Assembly: GCF_027531815.1 (NCBI RefSeq)
Contig: NZ_JAPZSK010000010.1
Coordinates: forward strand, 248,001-312,000
Length of the DNA: 64,000 nt
Origin: Gemmatimonas sp.
GTDB taxonomy: Bacteria; Gemmatimonadota; Gemmatimonadetes; Gemmatimonadales; Gemmatimonadaceae
Direction: 5' to 3'
Below are positions 36,292-47,467 of the stretch, piece after piece. A program made the translations under genes and the position numbers. The notes beneath the pieces were generated by a model, which ran no database searches, was not told where the DNA came from, and was given only the letters and a program-made list of their open reading frames with translations. Positions within the stretch are counted from its first letter, which is position 1. Every line of letters begins with the position of its first letter.

Positions 36292-38888
36292 CGGGGCGCC
36301 TGCTCGAGAGCCGCCAGGCGGGCGGCCACGTCACGGAAGTTGATATCGGTCGCGTACACGCGTTGAAAATAACTACGGGCCTCGTCCTTGCGCTGCAGTG
36401 CCTCGCAGGAATATGCGAGCAGGTAGAGGACCCCCACCCGCTGGTCGTCGGTGAGCCCCGGCTCATACAGCGCCCGGGAGAGTACCGTAGCCGCCACCTG
36501 AAAGCGGCCCTGCTCCACGAAACACTGCCCGAGGGCTTCATATGCCGGCAACCGGTGCGCACGACTGCGGAGCGCCTTCTGGAACTCCGCGATCGCATCG
36601 TCGAGCAGCCCCATTTCCTTGTAGGCCACACCAAGGTCGTAGTGACTCTCGAAATCGTCCTCTCCGAGGGAACGCGAGACCCCCTCCTTGAAGTGCCTGA
36701 GCAGCGCATCGAAATCGGCCTGTTCGTCGCCACTGATCGCCGGCTCCCGCATCCGCATGCGGGTGTCGGCTGGCGCGTCGTCGTCGCTCAGCCAGTCGGC
36801 AAGATCCACGAACCGCGCTTCGGGCCGCGACACCGGTGCGGGGGGTGGGGGCGCCGCCGCACCGAGCGCCGCGCGGGCTCGATCGTCGTACGGGTCGATT
36901 TCGAGCACACGCGCATATACGGCGCGCGCCCGTCCCTCCTCCCCCAGACGTACCAGCGCATCAGCCAGGTCAAGATAGGCGATGCGCAGCCACTGCTGGT
37001 CGTGACTGCGCACCGCCAGCTCGACCCGTTTCTGGTGGTACCCGACGCGGTCTGGACTGACCTGCACGAGTTCCTCGGCAATATCCGAGGCCGCCACGAA
37101 CTCCCCGTCGTTAAACAAGCCCTGCTGCGCCGTCTCGAGTTCGTGCAGGGCGGCATCACGCTCGCCCGACTCGAAGAGCGCCTCAGCAAGCCGGCGACGG
37201 AGCAGCCAGTTCTTAGGCATACGCCCGACCGCCACGCGCAATGAATCGCGCCGAGAGGAGGCAACGGTTTGCGCCGCTTCGGCGACCGCCGCAATCGGCA
37301 GCGACGGTGTCACCCCGACCCCACGACTGGTGCCCGGGCGCTCCCCCTCCGCCTCCGCGTCGATCTCGACGGCGGGCTCCGAGGCGGGTCCCCGCTCGAT
37401 ATCGGCCGTGCTCGCCATCTCGGCCTGCGACGTGAGCTCTACCGCGGGAGGCAGCACGTCGAGGGAAACCACCGCCGACTCGGACGCGGGAGACGGCACG
37501 ACCGGGGCGTCAGCGGCGGCGGCGAGTGAAGCCGAGACCGCCTGTTGAAGTCCTGCCTCAACGACCGTGTCGTCGAGGCGCAGCGGGGGCAGCTCCCCGG
37601 GAAGGATGAAGTCGTGCGGATCGAGGCGGTACGGTGGGCGATCCGGGGGCAACTGCTCCGGAATGAATTCCAGCTCGATCGCCACGAGAGGCGGCGGCGT
37701 GGGATCCGCTGCGGGCACCACCATCTCCACGTACGGCGGGAACTCCGTGGAGATGGTTTGGACCACCCCGGGGTCGTTCGCGGCATCAACAACGTCATCG
37801 CTGACCACGCCGGCCAGCTGCGCCACCTCGGACTCCGGCTCCGGTGGGACGATCCACGTTATGTCGATCGTCGGCTCCGTCTCGATCACGGGGGCAGCGT
37901 CGAACCCGGACGGCGCGAGCGCGTCATCGAGCGTGAAGCCATCGAGGAGTGACGTCGCGGCGCCCTGCGCGACGTCGCCGTTGGCCTCGAGACCATCGGG
38001 CACCGGCGGCTCTACGGTGCCACGGGGGGTGAACTCCAGCTCACTCTCGGCCGTTGGCGCGAGCCCTTCGAGCGTCTCGATCGGTTCGTCGACGACCGGC
38101 GGCACAGGCACGCGCTCACTGGTATCGAGCAAGGGGAGCCCGGGGGCCGGCAACAGGCTTCGGGTGCCAAGGGGCTCAGCCGGCACGCTGTCCGTTGGCG
38201 CCGGCGGTGGCACCACGTTGATGAGCGCTGGTGTGGGCACACGTGCCCCGCGCGGCGGCGTATGCTTCGGGCCACTGTACTCGACGTCAAGGAAGACCAG
38301 ATCCTGCGACTTCTGCTCCCGGACTGAGGGCGATGCCACGGGCGTTGCGACCCGCTCGTTTCGCAGGGGCGTCTTGCGCCTTGGCAAGGCAATACCCGAG
38401 CGCGAGGCCAGCTCCTCGACCATCGTGCGCACGTCATTGAGTTCGGGCATGAGATCGAGGACCTCGGCGAGTGCGCGAATCCCCTCCTCGATTCTCCCGT
38501 CCTGCTGCATGCGCGTCGCGTACTCGAGGAAGTTGCGCGTGGCGTCGCCGCGCAGCCCCTTGCGTGCCGAAATGCGACCAAGTGTGAAATACACGTTGGC
38601 GCGGCCGGGCGCATTGCGGAGAATCTTGTTGCAGAGCGCGATGGCGTTGTTGAACAGCCCCGACGTGGCGTAGTGCTCAACGGCGCGCTCGTAATACGTC
38701 AGCGCGTCAGGCACACGGCCCTGTCGCAGGGCCAGATCGCCGACCTTGTTGTAGAGAGCAACATCGACCTCTCCTCCGGCAGCTTCGCTCTCCTCGATCG
38801 CCTTCGCATAAGCGGCGATGGCGCGGTCGATCTGCTTGAGCTGCTCGAACTCAGCCGCCTTCTTTCGGTGCTTCGCGGCGTTGGACAT
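36288..38888 (-). CDS. Large TPR protein with acidic disordered centre, upstream of ispB
   Basis: An 866-residue protein, no signal peptide. N-terminal residues 1-165 are TPR repeats (KHRKKAAEFEQLKQIDRAIA, DALTYYERAVEHYATSGLFN, ALCNKILRNAPGRANVYFT). Residues about 200-540 are rich in Pro, Ala, Glu, Val and Thr, acidic and probably disordered. The C-terminal 300 residues are again TPR (LRRRLAEALFESGERDAALH, DLADALVRLGEEGRARAVYA, LLDDAIAEFQKALRSRAHRL, ALGQCFVEQGRFQVAATVLS). It looks like a scaffold; its partner is unknown. It heads the operon with ispB, DUF4321 and tatA, and its plan matches the TPR protein at 30162-32480. Confidence 0.82.
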   Translation of the reverse strand: MSNAAKHRKKAAEFEQLKQIDRAIAAYAKAIEESEAAGGEVDVALYNKVGDLALRQGRVPDALTYYERAVEHYATSGLFNNAIALCNKILRNAPGRANVYFTLGRISARKGLRGDATRNFLEYATRMQQDGRIEEGIRALAEVLDLMPELNDVRTMVEELASRSGIALPRRKTPLRNERVATPVASPSVREQKSQDLVFLDVEYSGPKHTPPRGARVPTPALINVVPPPAPTDSVPAEPLGTRSLLPAPGLPLLDTSERVPVPPVVDEPIETLEGLAPTAESELEFTPRGTVEPPVPDGLEANGDVAQGAATSLLDGFTLDDALAPSGFDAAPVIETEPTIDITWIVPPEPESEVAQLAGVVSDDVVDAANDPGVVQTISTEFPPYVEMVVPAADPTPPPLVAIELEFIPEQLPPDRPPYRLDPHDFILPGELPPLRLDDTVVEAGLQQAVSASLAAAADAPVVPSPASESAVVSLDVLPPAVELTSQAEMASTADIERGPASEPAVEIDAEAEGERPGTSRGVGVTPSLPIAAVAEAAQTVASSRRDSLRVAVGRMPKNWLLRRRLAEALFESGERDAALHELETAQQGLFNDGEFVAASDIAEELVQVSPDRVGYHQKRVELAVRSHDQQWLRIAYLDLADALVRLGEEGRARAVYARVLEIDPYDDRARAALGAAAPPPPAPVSRPEARFVDLADWLSDDDAPADTRMRMREPAISGDEQADFDALLRHFKEGVSRSLGEDDFESHYDLGVAYKEMGLLDDAIAEFQKALRSRAHRLPAYEALGQCFVEQGRFQVAATVLSRALYEPGLTDDQRVGVLYLLAYSCEALQRKDEARSYFQRVYATDINFRDVAARLAALEQAPR

Positions 38889-38969
38889 GAGTTCGAGTGG
38901 ATCTCCAGGTAGCGGGAAAGGTCACAAAACAGCGCCGTGGGGATGCGCCGATCCTGAGCTATCTACGGC

Positions 38970-40241
38970 TCAGGGCGTCACGTGACAAGCACGGCCGTCC
39001 ATCCACGACCCCGTACACAGACGCTCGCCAAACCAGTAAGGCAACTCCCGGTAGTCCTCCACGTCATGAATCGCGAGATCGGCCCGGTACCCCACGGCCA
39101 GCTGGCCGGTGATGGTGGCAAGCCCCAGCGCCGCCGCGCCGTTGACCGTGGCCGCGATCCACACCTCGGCAGCCGACATGCGCAGTTGGCTCACCCCCAG
39201 CGTGAGCACGAGAGGGAATGACTGCAAGGGGGACGTTCCAGGGTTGAAATCGCTGGCCAGGGCCACGGCCCCGCCTGCCTCGATCAGCTGCCGGGCAGGC
39301 GCCTGGCGCCCTGTCCCGAGGAACAGCATCGTGGCGGGGAGCAGTGTGGCCACTGTGTCGCTGGCTGCCAGCGCGGTCATCCCGGCGGGCGCAATGGCGG
39401 CCAGGTGGTCGGCACTCGCCGCCCCCATTTCGGCCGCGAGAAGCGCGGCACCGCCATCGTGCAGTTCGTCGGCATGAAGCTTGGGGAGCAGGCCGTGCCC
39501 TCTGGCGGCGGTCAAGAGCCGCCGCGCTTCGTCCACGGTAAACACGCCCGGTTCGCAGAACACGTCGGCAAAGGCCGCCAGCTGCTCGGCCGCCACCTGC
39601 GGGTACAGCTCGGTGCAGAGGGTATCGATCCAGGCCTCGCGCCCACCGGGCCGCTCCCGGTACTCGAGTGGGATTTCATGAGCACCGAGACAGGTGGCCA
39701 CGAGTCGCCATGGCCCCTCACCGGCCAGACGGCGAATGATCCGCAGGGTCCGGAGTTCGTCGTGGACGCTGAGACCGTAACCGCTCTTGACCTCGATCGT
39801 GGTGACGCCCCCGGCCGCCAGACGGCCGAGCCGCGCCACGGTCAGGGCGAGTAGGTCGTCATCGTTGCGGGCGCGTAGATCACGCACCGAACTGTGAATC
39901 CCCCCGCCGCGGCGGGCAATCTCCATGTAGGGGACGCCACTCGCCCGCAGTTCCTGCTCCGCGAACCGTGCGCCGCCGAAGACCGCATGGGTGTGGGAAT
40001 CCACAAATCCCGGTGCCAGCAAGCGCCGACCGCAATCTACCTCTGCGGCGTTCGGGTAGGTGCGTCGCAGCGCATCGTCGGTGGCCACGGCAACAATGCG
40101 CTCGCCCTGCACGGCCACGCCAGTACCAGTAACGACCCCAGCCTCTGCCATTTCCGCCCCACGCCGAGCCCTACCGGGACCGGCACAGGTGACGGTCTGC
40201 GCGGCGTTCAGAAAAAGCGTAGTCGGCACGGCTTCGACCAT
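38970..40241 (-). CDS. hutI: Imidazolonepropionase
   Basis: Third step of histidine degradation, hydrolysing imidazolone-5-propionate to formiminoglutamate. The 423-residue amidohydrolase has LLAPGFVDSHTHAVFGGARF (metal His pair), ARRGGGIHSSVRDLR, IEVKSGYGLS, CLGAHEIPLEYR, KLHADELHDGG and ALASDFNPGTSP with further metal or substrate residues, all HutI-like. ATG at 40241 lies 10 bases after the radical SAM gene stop. HutG or HutF, which finish the pathway, are not in the window. Confidence 0.96.
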   Translation of the reverse strand: MVEAVPTTLFLNAAQTVTCAGPGRARRGAEMAEAGVVTGTGVAVQGERIVAVATDDALRRTYPNAAEVDCGRRLLAPGFVDSHTHAVFGGARFAEQELRASGVPYMEIARRGGGIHSSVRDLRARNDDDLLALTVARLGRLAAGGVTTIEVKSGYGLSVHDELRTLRIIRRLAGEGPWRLVATCLGAHEIPLEYRERPGGREAWIDTLCTELYPQVAAEQLAAFADVFCEPGVFTVDEARRLLTAARGHGLLPKLHADELHDGGAALLAAEMGAASADHLAAIAPAGMTALAASDTVATLLPATMLFLGTGRQAPARQLIEAGGAVALASDFNPGTSPLQSFPLVLTLGVSQLRMSAAEVWIAATVNGAAALGLATITGQLAVGYRADLAIHDVEDYRELPYWFGERLCTGSWMDGRACHVTP

Positions 40242-40251
40242 GGCGTTCGGC

Positions 40252-41247
40252 TCAGACGTCGGTAGGGGTGACGGTGGCCATGACGTCACGAACCCGGGAC
40301 GCCAGCCGCAGCGGCGCCTGCGCTTCACCACGGCAGGCGTAGTAACAGGCGTTGCAGTCGATGGGGGCGTACCCGCGGTACGACTCCCACGGACCGTCAG
40401 GCTTGAAGTCGGGACACCGCCGGACCTGCCCCTGCGGATCAATGTGGATGGTCGTGGATCCGCTGCGACAGGGCTCGGTCATCTCGCCACGCACGTAGCG
40501 TGGAATCTGCTCGAGGTAGTAGTCGGAGTTGGTAATGACCCCCGCGCGGCGCTTCTTGTAGGCGAGCAGTTGGTTCACCACCTGCTGAACGGCCTCCGGA
40601 TCGACCCCCTGCAGCAGGTGGCGCTCGTTGCCGTTCTTGAGCGCGGTGTACACCGAGAAGTTCACGCCGCCCCCCAGCGCCGCCGCCCGCTCGACAATGG
40701 GCATGATCTGATCGAGGTTGTCATTCTTGATGACGGTGTTGAACCGCACCCCGCCAATGCCGGCCTTTCGCATGCGCGGTACGAGGTCGAGGATCTTCGC
40801 GGTGAGCCCGGGGATCCCGCGCGCGTCGTCGTGCCGTCCGTCGAGGTAGTCGAGCGAAATGTTGAATTGATCCACCCCGGCATCCCAGAGCGATTGCGCG
40901 CGCTCCAGCGAAAGCATGCCGGCATGGGTGATGAGTTGCACGTACGTATACCGCACGCTGCGTCGAACCGCCCGCACGATATCCTCGAGATCCCGCCGCA
41001 GCGTAGGCTCGCCACCCGTGAAGGTGACAAGCATGGGGCTGAAGTGACGGGCGATCTCGGCGAAGTTCGCCCATTCGCGCTGCTTCTCGCTGGCGGGCGT
41101 CTGCCAGTAGTCGCAGAAACCGCAGCGCGCATTGCAGCGCATGGTGACTTCGAAGTTGAGCAGCACCGGGCGGCGCCGTGCACGCAACCAGGCGTACTTG
41201 GCGAGAAAGATGGGAACGTGATACGGCTTGTAGCGACTGGACAGCAT
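40252..41247 (-). CDS. Radical SAM protein embedded in the hut operon
   Basis: A 331-residue radical SAM enzyme of unknown substrate. The N-terminus has VPIFLAKYAWLRARRRP, then the Fe-S motif CNARCGFC (about residues 38-45, CxxxCxxC) in a TMRCNARCGFCDYW context, and VTFTGGEPTLRRDLEDIV (GGEP SAM-binding motif). The C-terminal region holds a SPASM-like set of Cys residues (EPCRSGSTTIHIDPQGQVRR, RCPDFKPD, then DCNACYYACRGE) that could bind a second cluster. It resembles radical SAM enzymes acting on peptides or sugars, but no precursor is adjacent. It lies between hutU (32 bases) and hutI (10 bases), so it is co-transcribed with histidine catabolism. Confidence 0.88.
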   Translation of the reverse strand: MLSSRYKPYHVPIFLAKYAWLRARRRPVLLNFEVTMRCNARCGFCDYWQTPASEKQREWANFAEIARHFSPMLVTFTGGEPTLRRDLEDIVRAVRRSVRYTYVQLITHAGMLSLERAQSLWDAGVDQFNISLDYLDGRHDDARGIPGLTAKILDLVPRMRKAGIGGVRFNTVIKNDNLDQIMPIVERAAALGGGVNFSVYTALKNGNERHLLQGVDPEAVQQVVNQLLAYKKRRAGVITNSDYYLEQIPRYVRGEMTEPCRSGSTTIHIDPQGQVRRCPDFKPDGPWESYRGYAPIDCNACYYACRGEAQAPLRLASRVRDVMATVTPTDV

Positions 41248-41279
41248 GAGACTCCGTGAGAACGCGACACCGCCGCGAT

Positions 41280-42940
<1,661 letters not shown>

Positions 42941-42941
<1 letters not shown>

Positions 42942-44458
42942 CAGATGGTCACCATGTTTGTGAGCGAGTCAAAGACACCCGCGGCCAGCGCGTCGCCCAT
43001 CCGCACGATGTCCGGCGAAGGGGACCGGTCACCTGATGCCGGCGCCACGAGCGTGCGAATGCGATGATGAGCGGTTTCGACGGCCGTGCTGCTGCGGAGC
43101 GGCCGGCGATGCTCCAGCGCCTCGGCGGCCGCGATGCACTCAATGGCGAGAACGTGTCGCAGGTTGCGCACGGCGCGACGCAGCTTCACCGCCGCATGCA
43201 TGGCCATCGGCACGACATCCTCCTTGTTTCCGTCCGTAGGGATGGAATCGACGCTGGCCGGGTGAGCCAGCGCCTTGCACTCACTGGCGAGTGCCGCCGC
43301 CGTGACCTGCGACATCATGTGTCCCGATTCGACCCCCGGCTGTCCGGCGAGAAACGCGGGCAGCCCCTGGTTGAAGTCGGGGTGCACGAGACGATCGATG
43401 CGTCGTTCACTGATGACGGCCAAATTCGCGGTGATGATGGCCAGCATGTCACTCGCCATCCCGACCGCCTGTCCGTGGAAGTTGCCCCCGCTCAGCAACT
43501 CCCCGGACGACAGGACCAGCGGGTTATCGGTGGCCGCATTCAACTCGCGCTCGATAATGCCGCGCGCAAAGCGCAGGGTGTCGAGTGCCGGACCATGCAC
43601 CTGCGGCACGCAGCGCAGTGCATAGGCGTCCTGTACGCGCGGATCACCATGGCGGTGTGATTCGCGGAGCGCGCTGCCATGCAGCAACGCCCGCAGCAGC
43701 GCCGCCGATTCACGCTGGCCGAGCTGGCCTCGCGCATCCTGAATGCGGGGATCGAATGCATCGGGGGTGCCAAGCAGGGCTTCGAGGCTCATGGCCGTGG
43801 CGACATGCGCGGCACGCCACAGCCGCGTAAGCTCGGCGCAGGCCAGCGTGGCCACCGCTGTGTGGGCCTGCGTCCCGTTGATCAGGGCGAGTCCCTCCTT
43901 GGCCGCCAGCACCGTCGGCATGACACCGGCACGTGCCATGAGCACGTTCGCCTCGTCCTCGGCGCCGTCACAGCGCAGGCGTCCCTCGCCCATGACGGCG
44001 AGCGCCAGATGCGCGAGCGGCGCCAGATCGCCGCTCGCCCCCACACTCCCCTGTTCCGGCACGGGGGGCCAGAGCCCCGCGTTCAACATGCCGATGAGCG
44101 CGTCGACGAGTTGTGCCCGCGCCCCCGCATAGCCCGTCGCCAGGACATTGGCGCGCAGCAGCATCATGGCGCGCACCTCCCGCTCCGGGAGCGCGTCGCC
44201 AACGCCGGCGGCATGGCTGCGCACGAGATTGCGTTGCAGCGCCGCCAGCTGCGGCAGGGGAATGGTGACCTCGCTGAGCTTGCCGAAGCCGGTATTCACG
44301 CCGTAGACGGGAGCGCCGCGCTCCACCGCGGCGTCGACGACCTGACGCGTCTGCTCCATCCGCCGACGCGCATCGTCAGCCAGCGCCACCGGCATCCGTT
44401 CGTCTGCCACGGCGACCACGTCCACCATGCGCAATGTCCGACCGTCGAGCTGCAGCAC
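42941..44458 (-). CDS. hutH: Histidine ammonia-lyase
   Basis: First step of histidine degradation, deaminating L-histidine to trans-urocanate. The 505-residue protein contains the MIO-forming tripeptide in [16 protein letters not shown] (Ala-Ser-Gly near residue 143), [59 protein letters not shown] and [19 protein letters not shown]. It lies 36 bases after lptD on the same strand. A dedicated HutC or HutP regulator is not seen nearby. Confidence 0.97.
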
Positions 44459-44494
44459 CTGCGCTCCTTCGCCCGCGACGGGCGGAACTGCACC

Positions 44495-47467
44495 TCAGAA
44501 GTTGCTCGACCGGAACGTCTGACGGTCGTAGTTGAACTTGAGGTCGGGTTGGGCCTTCAACGCGATGAAGAAGTTGAAGGCGAAGTTTCCACTGGGGGTC
44601 TGCGAGAACGTGAATACCGCGTTCCAATCGTGCAACTGCCGCTGCAAGCCGATCTGCTGGCTCGCAAACCGTGCGCGCTCCACATCGTACTGCGTGCTCC
44701 ACTGCGCCGACCAGTTGCGGGTAATGCCGAAGGACATGTTGGCATTCACCCCCTGCACGGGCGGCTGGCGAACGAACGGTGCCCCGATGGCACTCTGCCC
44801 CGTTCCGAGGCCAGTGGGCGGACTGGTTTGCGCGTTGAGGAAGCAGCGTTCGTAGGCCGCGATGCCCTGCGCACGGAACGCCTCGCACAGCTTGGCGGGA
44901 TCCGCCTCGATGATGAGGCCGTTGCCTCGCGGGGCACGCTGCCGCGCCGCGTTGTACTGCAGACTGAGGTTCCACCCCTGACCCGACTCCGGCAGTGACA
45001 TCTGCATGCCCCGCATGGCGCCGCCGCCCGCCGCATTCATCTGACGAGTCTGTCGGGCAACGTTCTGCTGGGCCGCCGCCTGGGCCGGGCGGATCGATGC
45101 GGAGTCGGAGAGATCGGCAGCGCGCCCGAACAACCGCGCAATGAAGCCGAAGACCGCACTCTTCCCGTTCATCGAGAAGGTAATGCCCGTCTCCGTGCGG
45201 TATGGGCTGAACGTCGCGGTGTCGGAGAGCGGATCACCCTGAAAGAGATCGTAGCTGGTGCGGAAGTCGAGCCCGGGCAGCAGGTCGGTTCGAGCGCTGA
45301 TGGCAAAGGTGCGCTCGGTGAACCCGTTGCCGGTGCTGTCGGCGCGCGCGAAGTCCCAGCTGAGCGGCGAGAAGTTGACGGACAGGAGCTTGATCTTCCG
45401 CCCCTGGTCGGGTTCGGAATCGACCGGCGTGCGCAGCTTGGCCTCGAGGTTGGTGGCCAGGTTGAGCGACACGCGGTTCTGCATGAGCGCGCCCAGGTAG
45501 CCCACGCGCGACCGGCCGATGGCGGCGAGATACTCGTCGCTCACCGAGGCCGTTGGGGAGTAGCTGTAGCTGATCGACGGATTGATCGAATGCCGGAGCC
45601 GCGCAATGGGCCCCAGCCCGGGCAGCATGGCGTACAGCGTCGGCGACGCTGAGAGGGCGTAGCTGAGCCGCTTGGACTGCGACACCCAGCGTCCACCGCT
45701 GCGCTCCGTACGCACGAACAGCCCCCCCTGATCCACGTTCTGCACGTTGATGGACGGGGACACGTTCCATGTGCCCTGGAAGAACCGCGGCAAATTGAAG
45801 GAGGTCGTCCAATCCACGTTCGTCTCGAAGGTGCGCGCGAACACGCGAATGGAACGGAGCGACGTGTCGCGTACCCCCACGATCTCACGCTGCTCGGGGT
45901 AGTCGCGAAACTGTTCGGTTACAGAGAACGAGTTCTGCCACTGGAAGTCCCACAGCTTGATGGGGGTTTCGAAGGCGAACTGCATGTTGCGACGACTGGC
46001 GTTGAAGCGCGAACTGTCGACGCCGCCGCCGGGAAGCGGGTTGTACACGAAGGGGAACTGAATGCCCTGGTCGATGCGGCTGGACCCCGAGACGGCCAGT
46101 CGCAGTGACGGGGTCCAGGCGACCGGACCGGCTTCGAGTGTTCCGGCGGTCACGTTGAGCTGCGGGAAATCCATGTCCACCTGCGGACGCCCCGGATACT
46201 GCACCCGGGATCCGCCGACATTGATTGACGCCGGCCCGATCTTCGTCTGATAGTTGAGTTGGGAGCGGATCGTGGCGTTGGCCGCCATGGGGTTCACGGT
46301 GGTATTTCGCTGAATCTGGGTGTTCTGCACCCAGTTGAGCCGCGCCGTGAGCTTGGTGGACTTCGAGAAGTCCTGGTTGTGGTTCCACGTCCACGATGCA
46401 TTGGTGGTGCCATTGCGCAACGCCATGTACGACACGGCGAACTCACCCGTGATGAACCGATCCACCCAGCGATAGCGCATGTCCGCGTTGCTGCGCAGGA
46501 AGCCCGGGTCCACATCCGAACTGCGTGCACCCGAACGCCAATCCATCGACAGCTCGGCGTTCATGTAATCGTTCAGCGCGAAGAAGTAGCCGATGTTCTG
46601 CACACTGCGCCGGTAGTTGGGACTGTTCCGGAACAGCTCCGCGAAGCCGAAATTGGGGGTGAGCATGCCGCTGCGTCGTCCGCTGCGCACATCCTGAAAA
46701 AAGAACGGAATCCAGAACACCGGCACCTCGCCGATGTAGAGCACCCCGGGACGCGCCACCATGACATTCTGCGAGACGAACTTCATGTCCCGGGTCGTGA
46801 AGTGGAAATGCGGCTCGGCGTGGTCACAGTAGGTGAACGACCCGTTCTTCGCGAAGACGATATGGCGGCCGCTGACCAGCGTGTCCGACAGGATCGTGCT
46901 GCGCTTGGCAGTCAGAAAAAGGCGCTGCCCGCTCACGACCGAGGTGGAGAATGCTCCCGTCGTTCCCTGCCGGGTCTCCAGGTCGTACTCGATGACCCCA
47001 TTGGCGATGAAGTCATCGGCATCCTGCGCCTGCGGGTCGCGCAGCAACACGGTGTCCCCCGTGGCGACGACCTTCTTGGTGGAGTCGTTGTACTGAATGG
47101 AATCGCCGATGAGCATGGTTTCGTCACGCTGCACCGCCGACGGCTTGCCCTTGAGAGTCAGCAGGCGGGTTCCGGCGTTGAACTTCACCGTGTCCCCCTG
47201 ATACTGCACCTTGGAATAGCCTTCCTTGTCGAGCAGGGCACGCATGGCGGAATCCGGTGCCTGCCACTCGTACTTCAACTTGTCCTTGGACAATTCCCGG
47301 GTGCTGTCCTGCCCCGGCTGTCCGCGCGACAGACCGGCCGGGGGCTGGGTGGGCCGGGTGGGGCGCTGCCCCTGAGCCTGCGCCACGCCTGCTCCGGCCA
47401 CACTCCACCACACCAGCAGCGCCAACCCGGTGCGCCACCAGCCGCACGCGGTGTTTCGCAGGGTCAC
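44495..47467 (-). CDS. lptD: LPS-assembly outer-membrane protein LptD
   Basis: Outer-membrane beta-barrel that inserts lipopolysaccharide into the outer leaflet. The 990-residue product has a signal peptide (GLALLVWWSVAGAGVAQAQ), an OstA/LptD N-terminal jellyroll (GDTVKFNAGTRLLTLKGKPS, GDSIQYNDSTKKVVATGDTV, IANGVIEYDLETRQG) and a large C-terminal barrel with LptD-type FVSQNVMVARPGVLYIGEVP, FWIPFFFQDVRSGRRSGML and TPNFGFAELFRNSPNYRR. It ends with Phe (SSNF). GTG at 47467 overlaps the tatC stop. LptE and the inner-membrane LptBFG are not here. Confidence 0.93.
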   Translation of the reverse strand: MTLRNTACGWWRTGLALLVWWSVAGAGVAQAQGQRPTRPTQPPAGLSRGQPGQDSTRELSKDKLKYEWQAPDSAMRALLDKEGYSKVQYQGDTVKFNAGTRLLTLKGKPSAVQRDETMLIGDSIQYNDSTKKVVATGDTVLLRDPQAQDADDFIANGVIEYDLETRQGTTGAFSTSVVSGQRLFLTAKRSTILSDTLVSGRHIVFAKNGSFTYCDHAEPHFHFTTRDMKFVSQNVMVARPGVLYIGEVPVFWIPFFFQDVRSGRRSGMLTPNFGFAELFRNSPNYRRSVQNIGYFFALNDYMNAELSMDWRSGARSSDVDPGFLRSNADMRYRWVDRFITGEFAVSYMALRNGTTNASWTWNHNQDFSKSTKLTARLNWVQNTQIQRNTTVNPMAANATIRSQLNYQTKIGPASINVGGSRVQYPGRPQVDMDFPQLNVTAGTLEAGPVAWTPSLRLAVSGSSRIDQGIQFPFVYNPLPGGGVDSSRFNASRRNMQFAFETPIKLWDFQWQNSFSVTEQFRDYPEQREIVGVRDTSLRSIRVFARTFETNVDWTTSFNLPRFFQGTWNVSPSINVQNVDQGGLFVRTERSGGRWVSQSKRLSYALSASPTLYAMLPGLGPIARLRHSINPSISYSYSPTASVSDEYLAAIGRSRVGYLGALMQNRVSLNLATNLEAKLRTPVDSEPDQGRKIKLLSVNFSPLSWDFARADSTGNGFTERTFAISARTDLLPGLDFRTSYDLFQGDPLSDTATFSPYRTETGITFSMNGKSAVFGFIARLFGRAADLSDSASIRPAQAAAQQNVARQTRQMNAAGGGAMRGMQMSLPESGQGWNLSLQYNAARQRAPRGNGLIIEADPAKLCEAFRAQGIAAYERCFLNAQTSPPTGLGTGQSAIGAPFVRQPPVQGVNANMSFGITRNWSAQWSTQYDVERARFASQQIGLQRQLHDWNAVFTFSQTPSGNFAFNFFIALKAQPDLKFNYDRQTFRSSNF

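Noticed and set aside
38953..38974. Hairpin at the end of hutI as a terminator
   Set aside because: The 7-bp stem overlaps the stop codon and is followed by ATCGGCGC without a T run; too weak to call.
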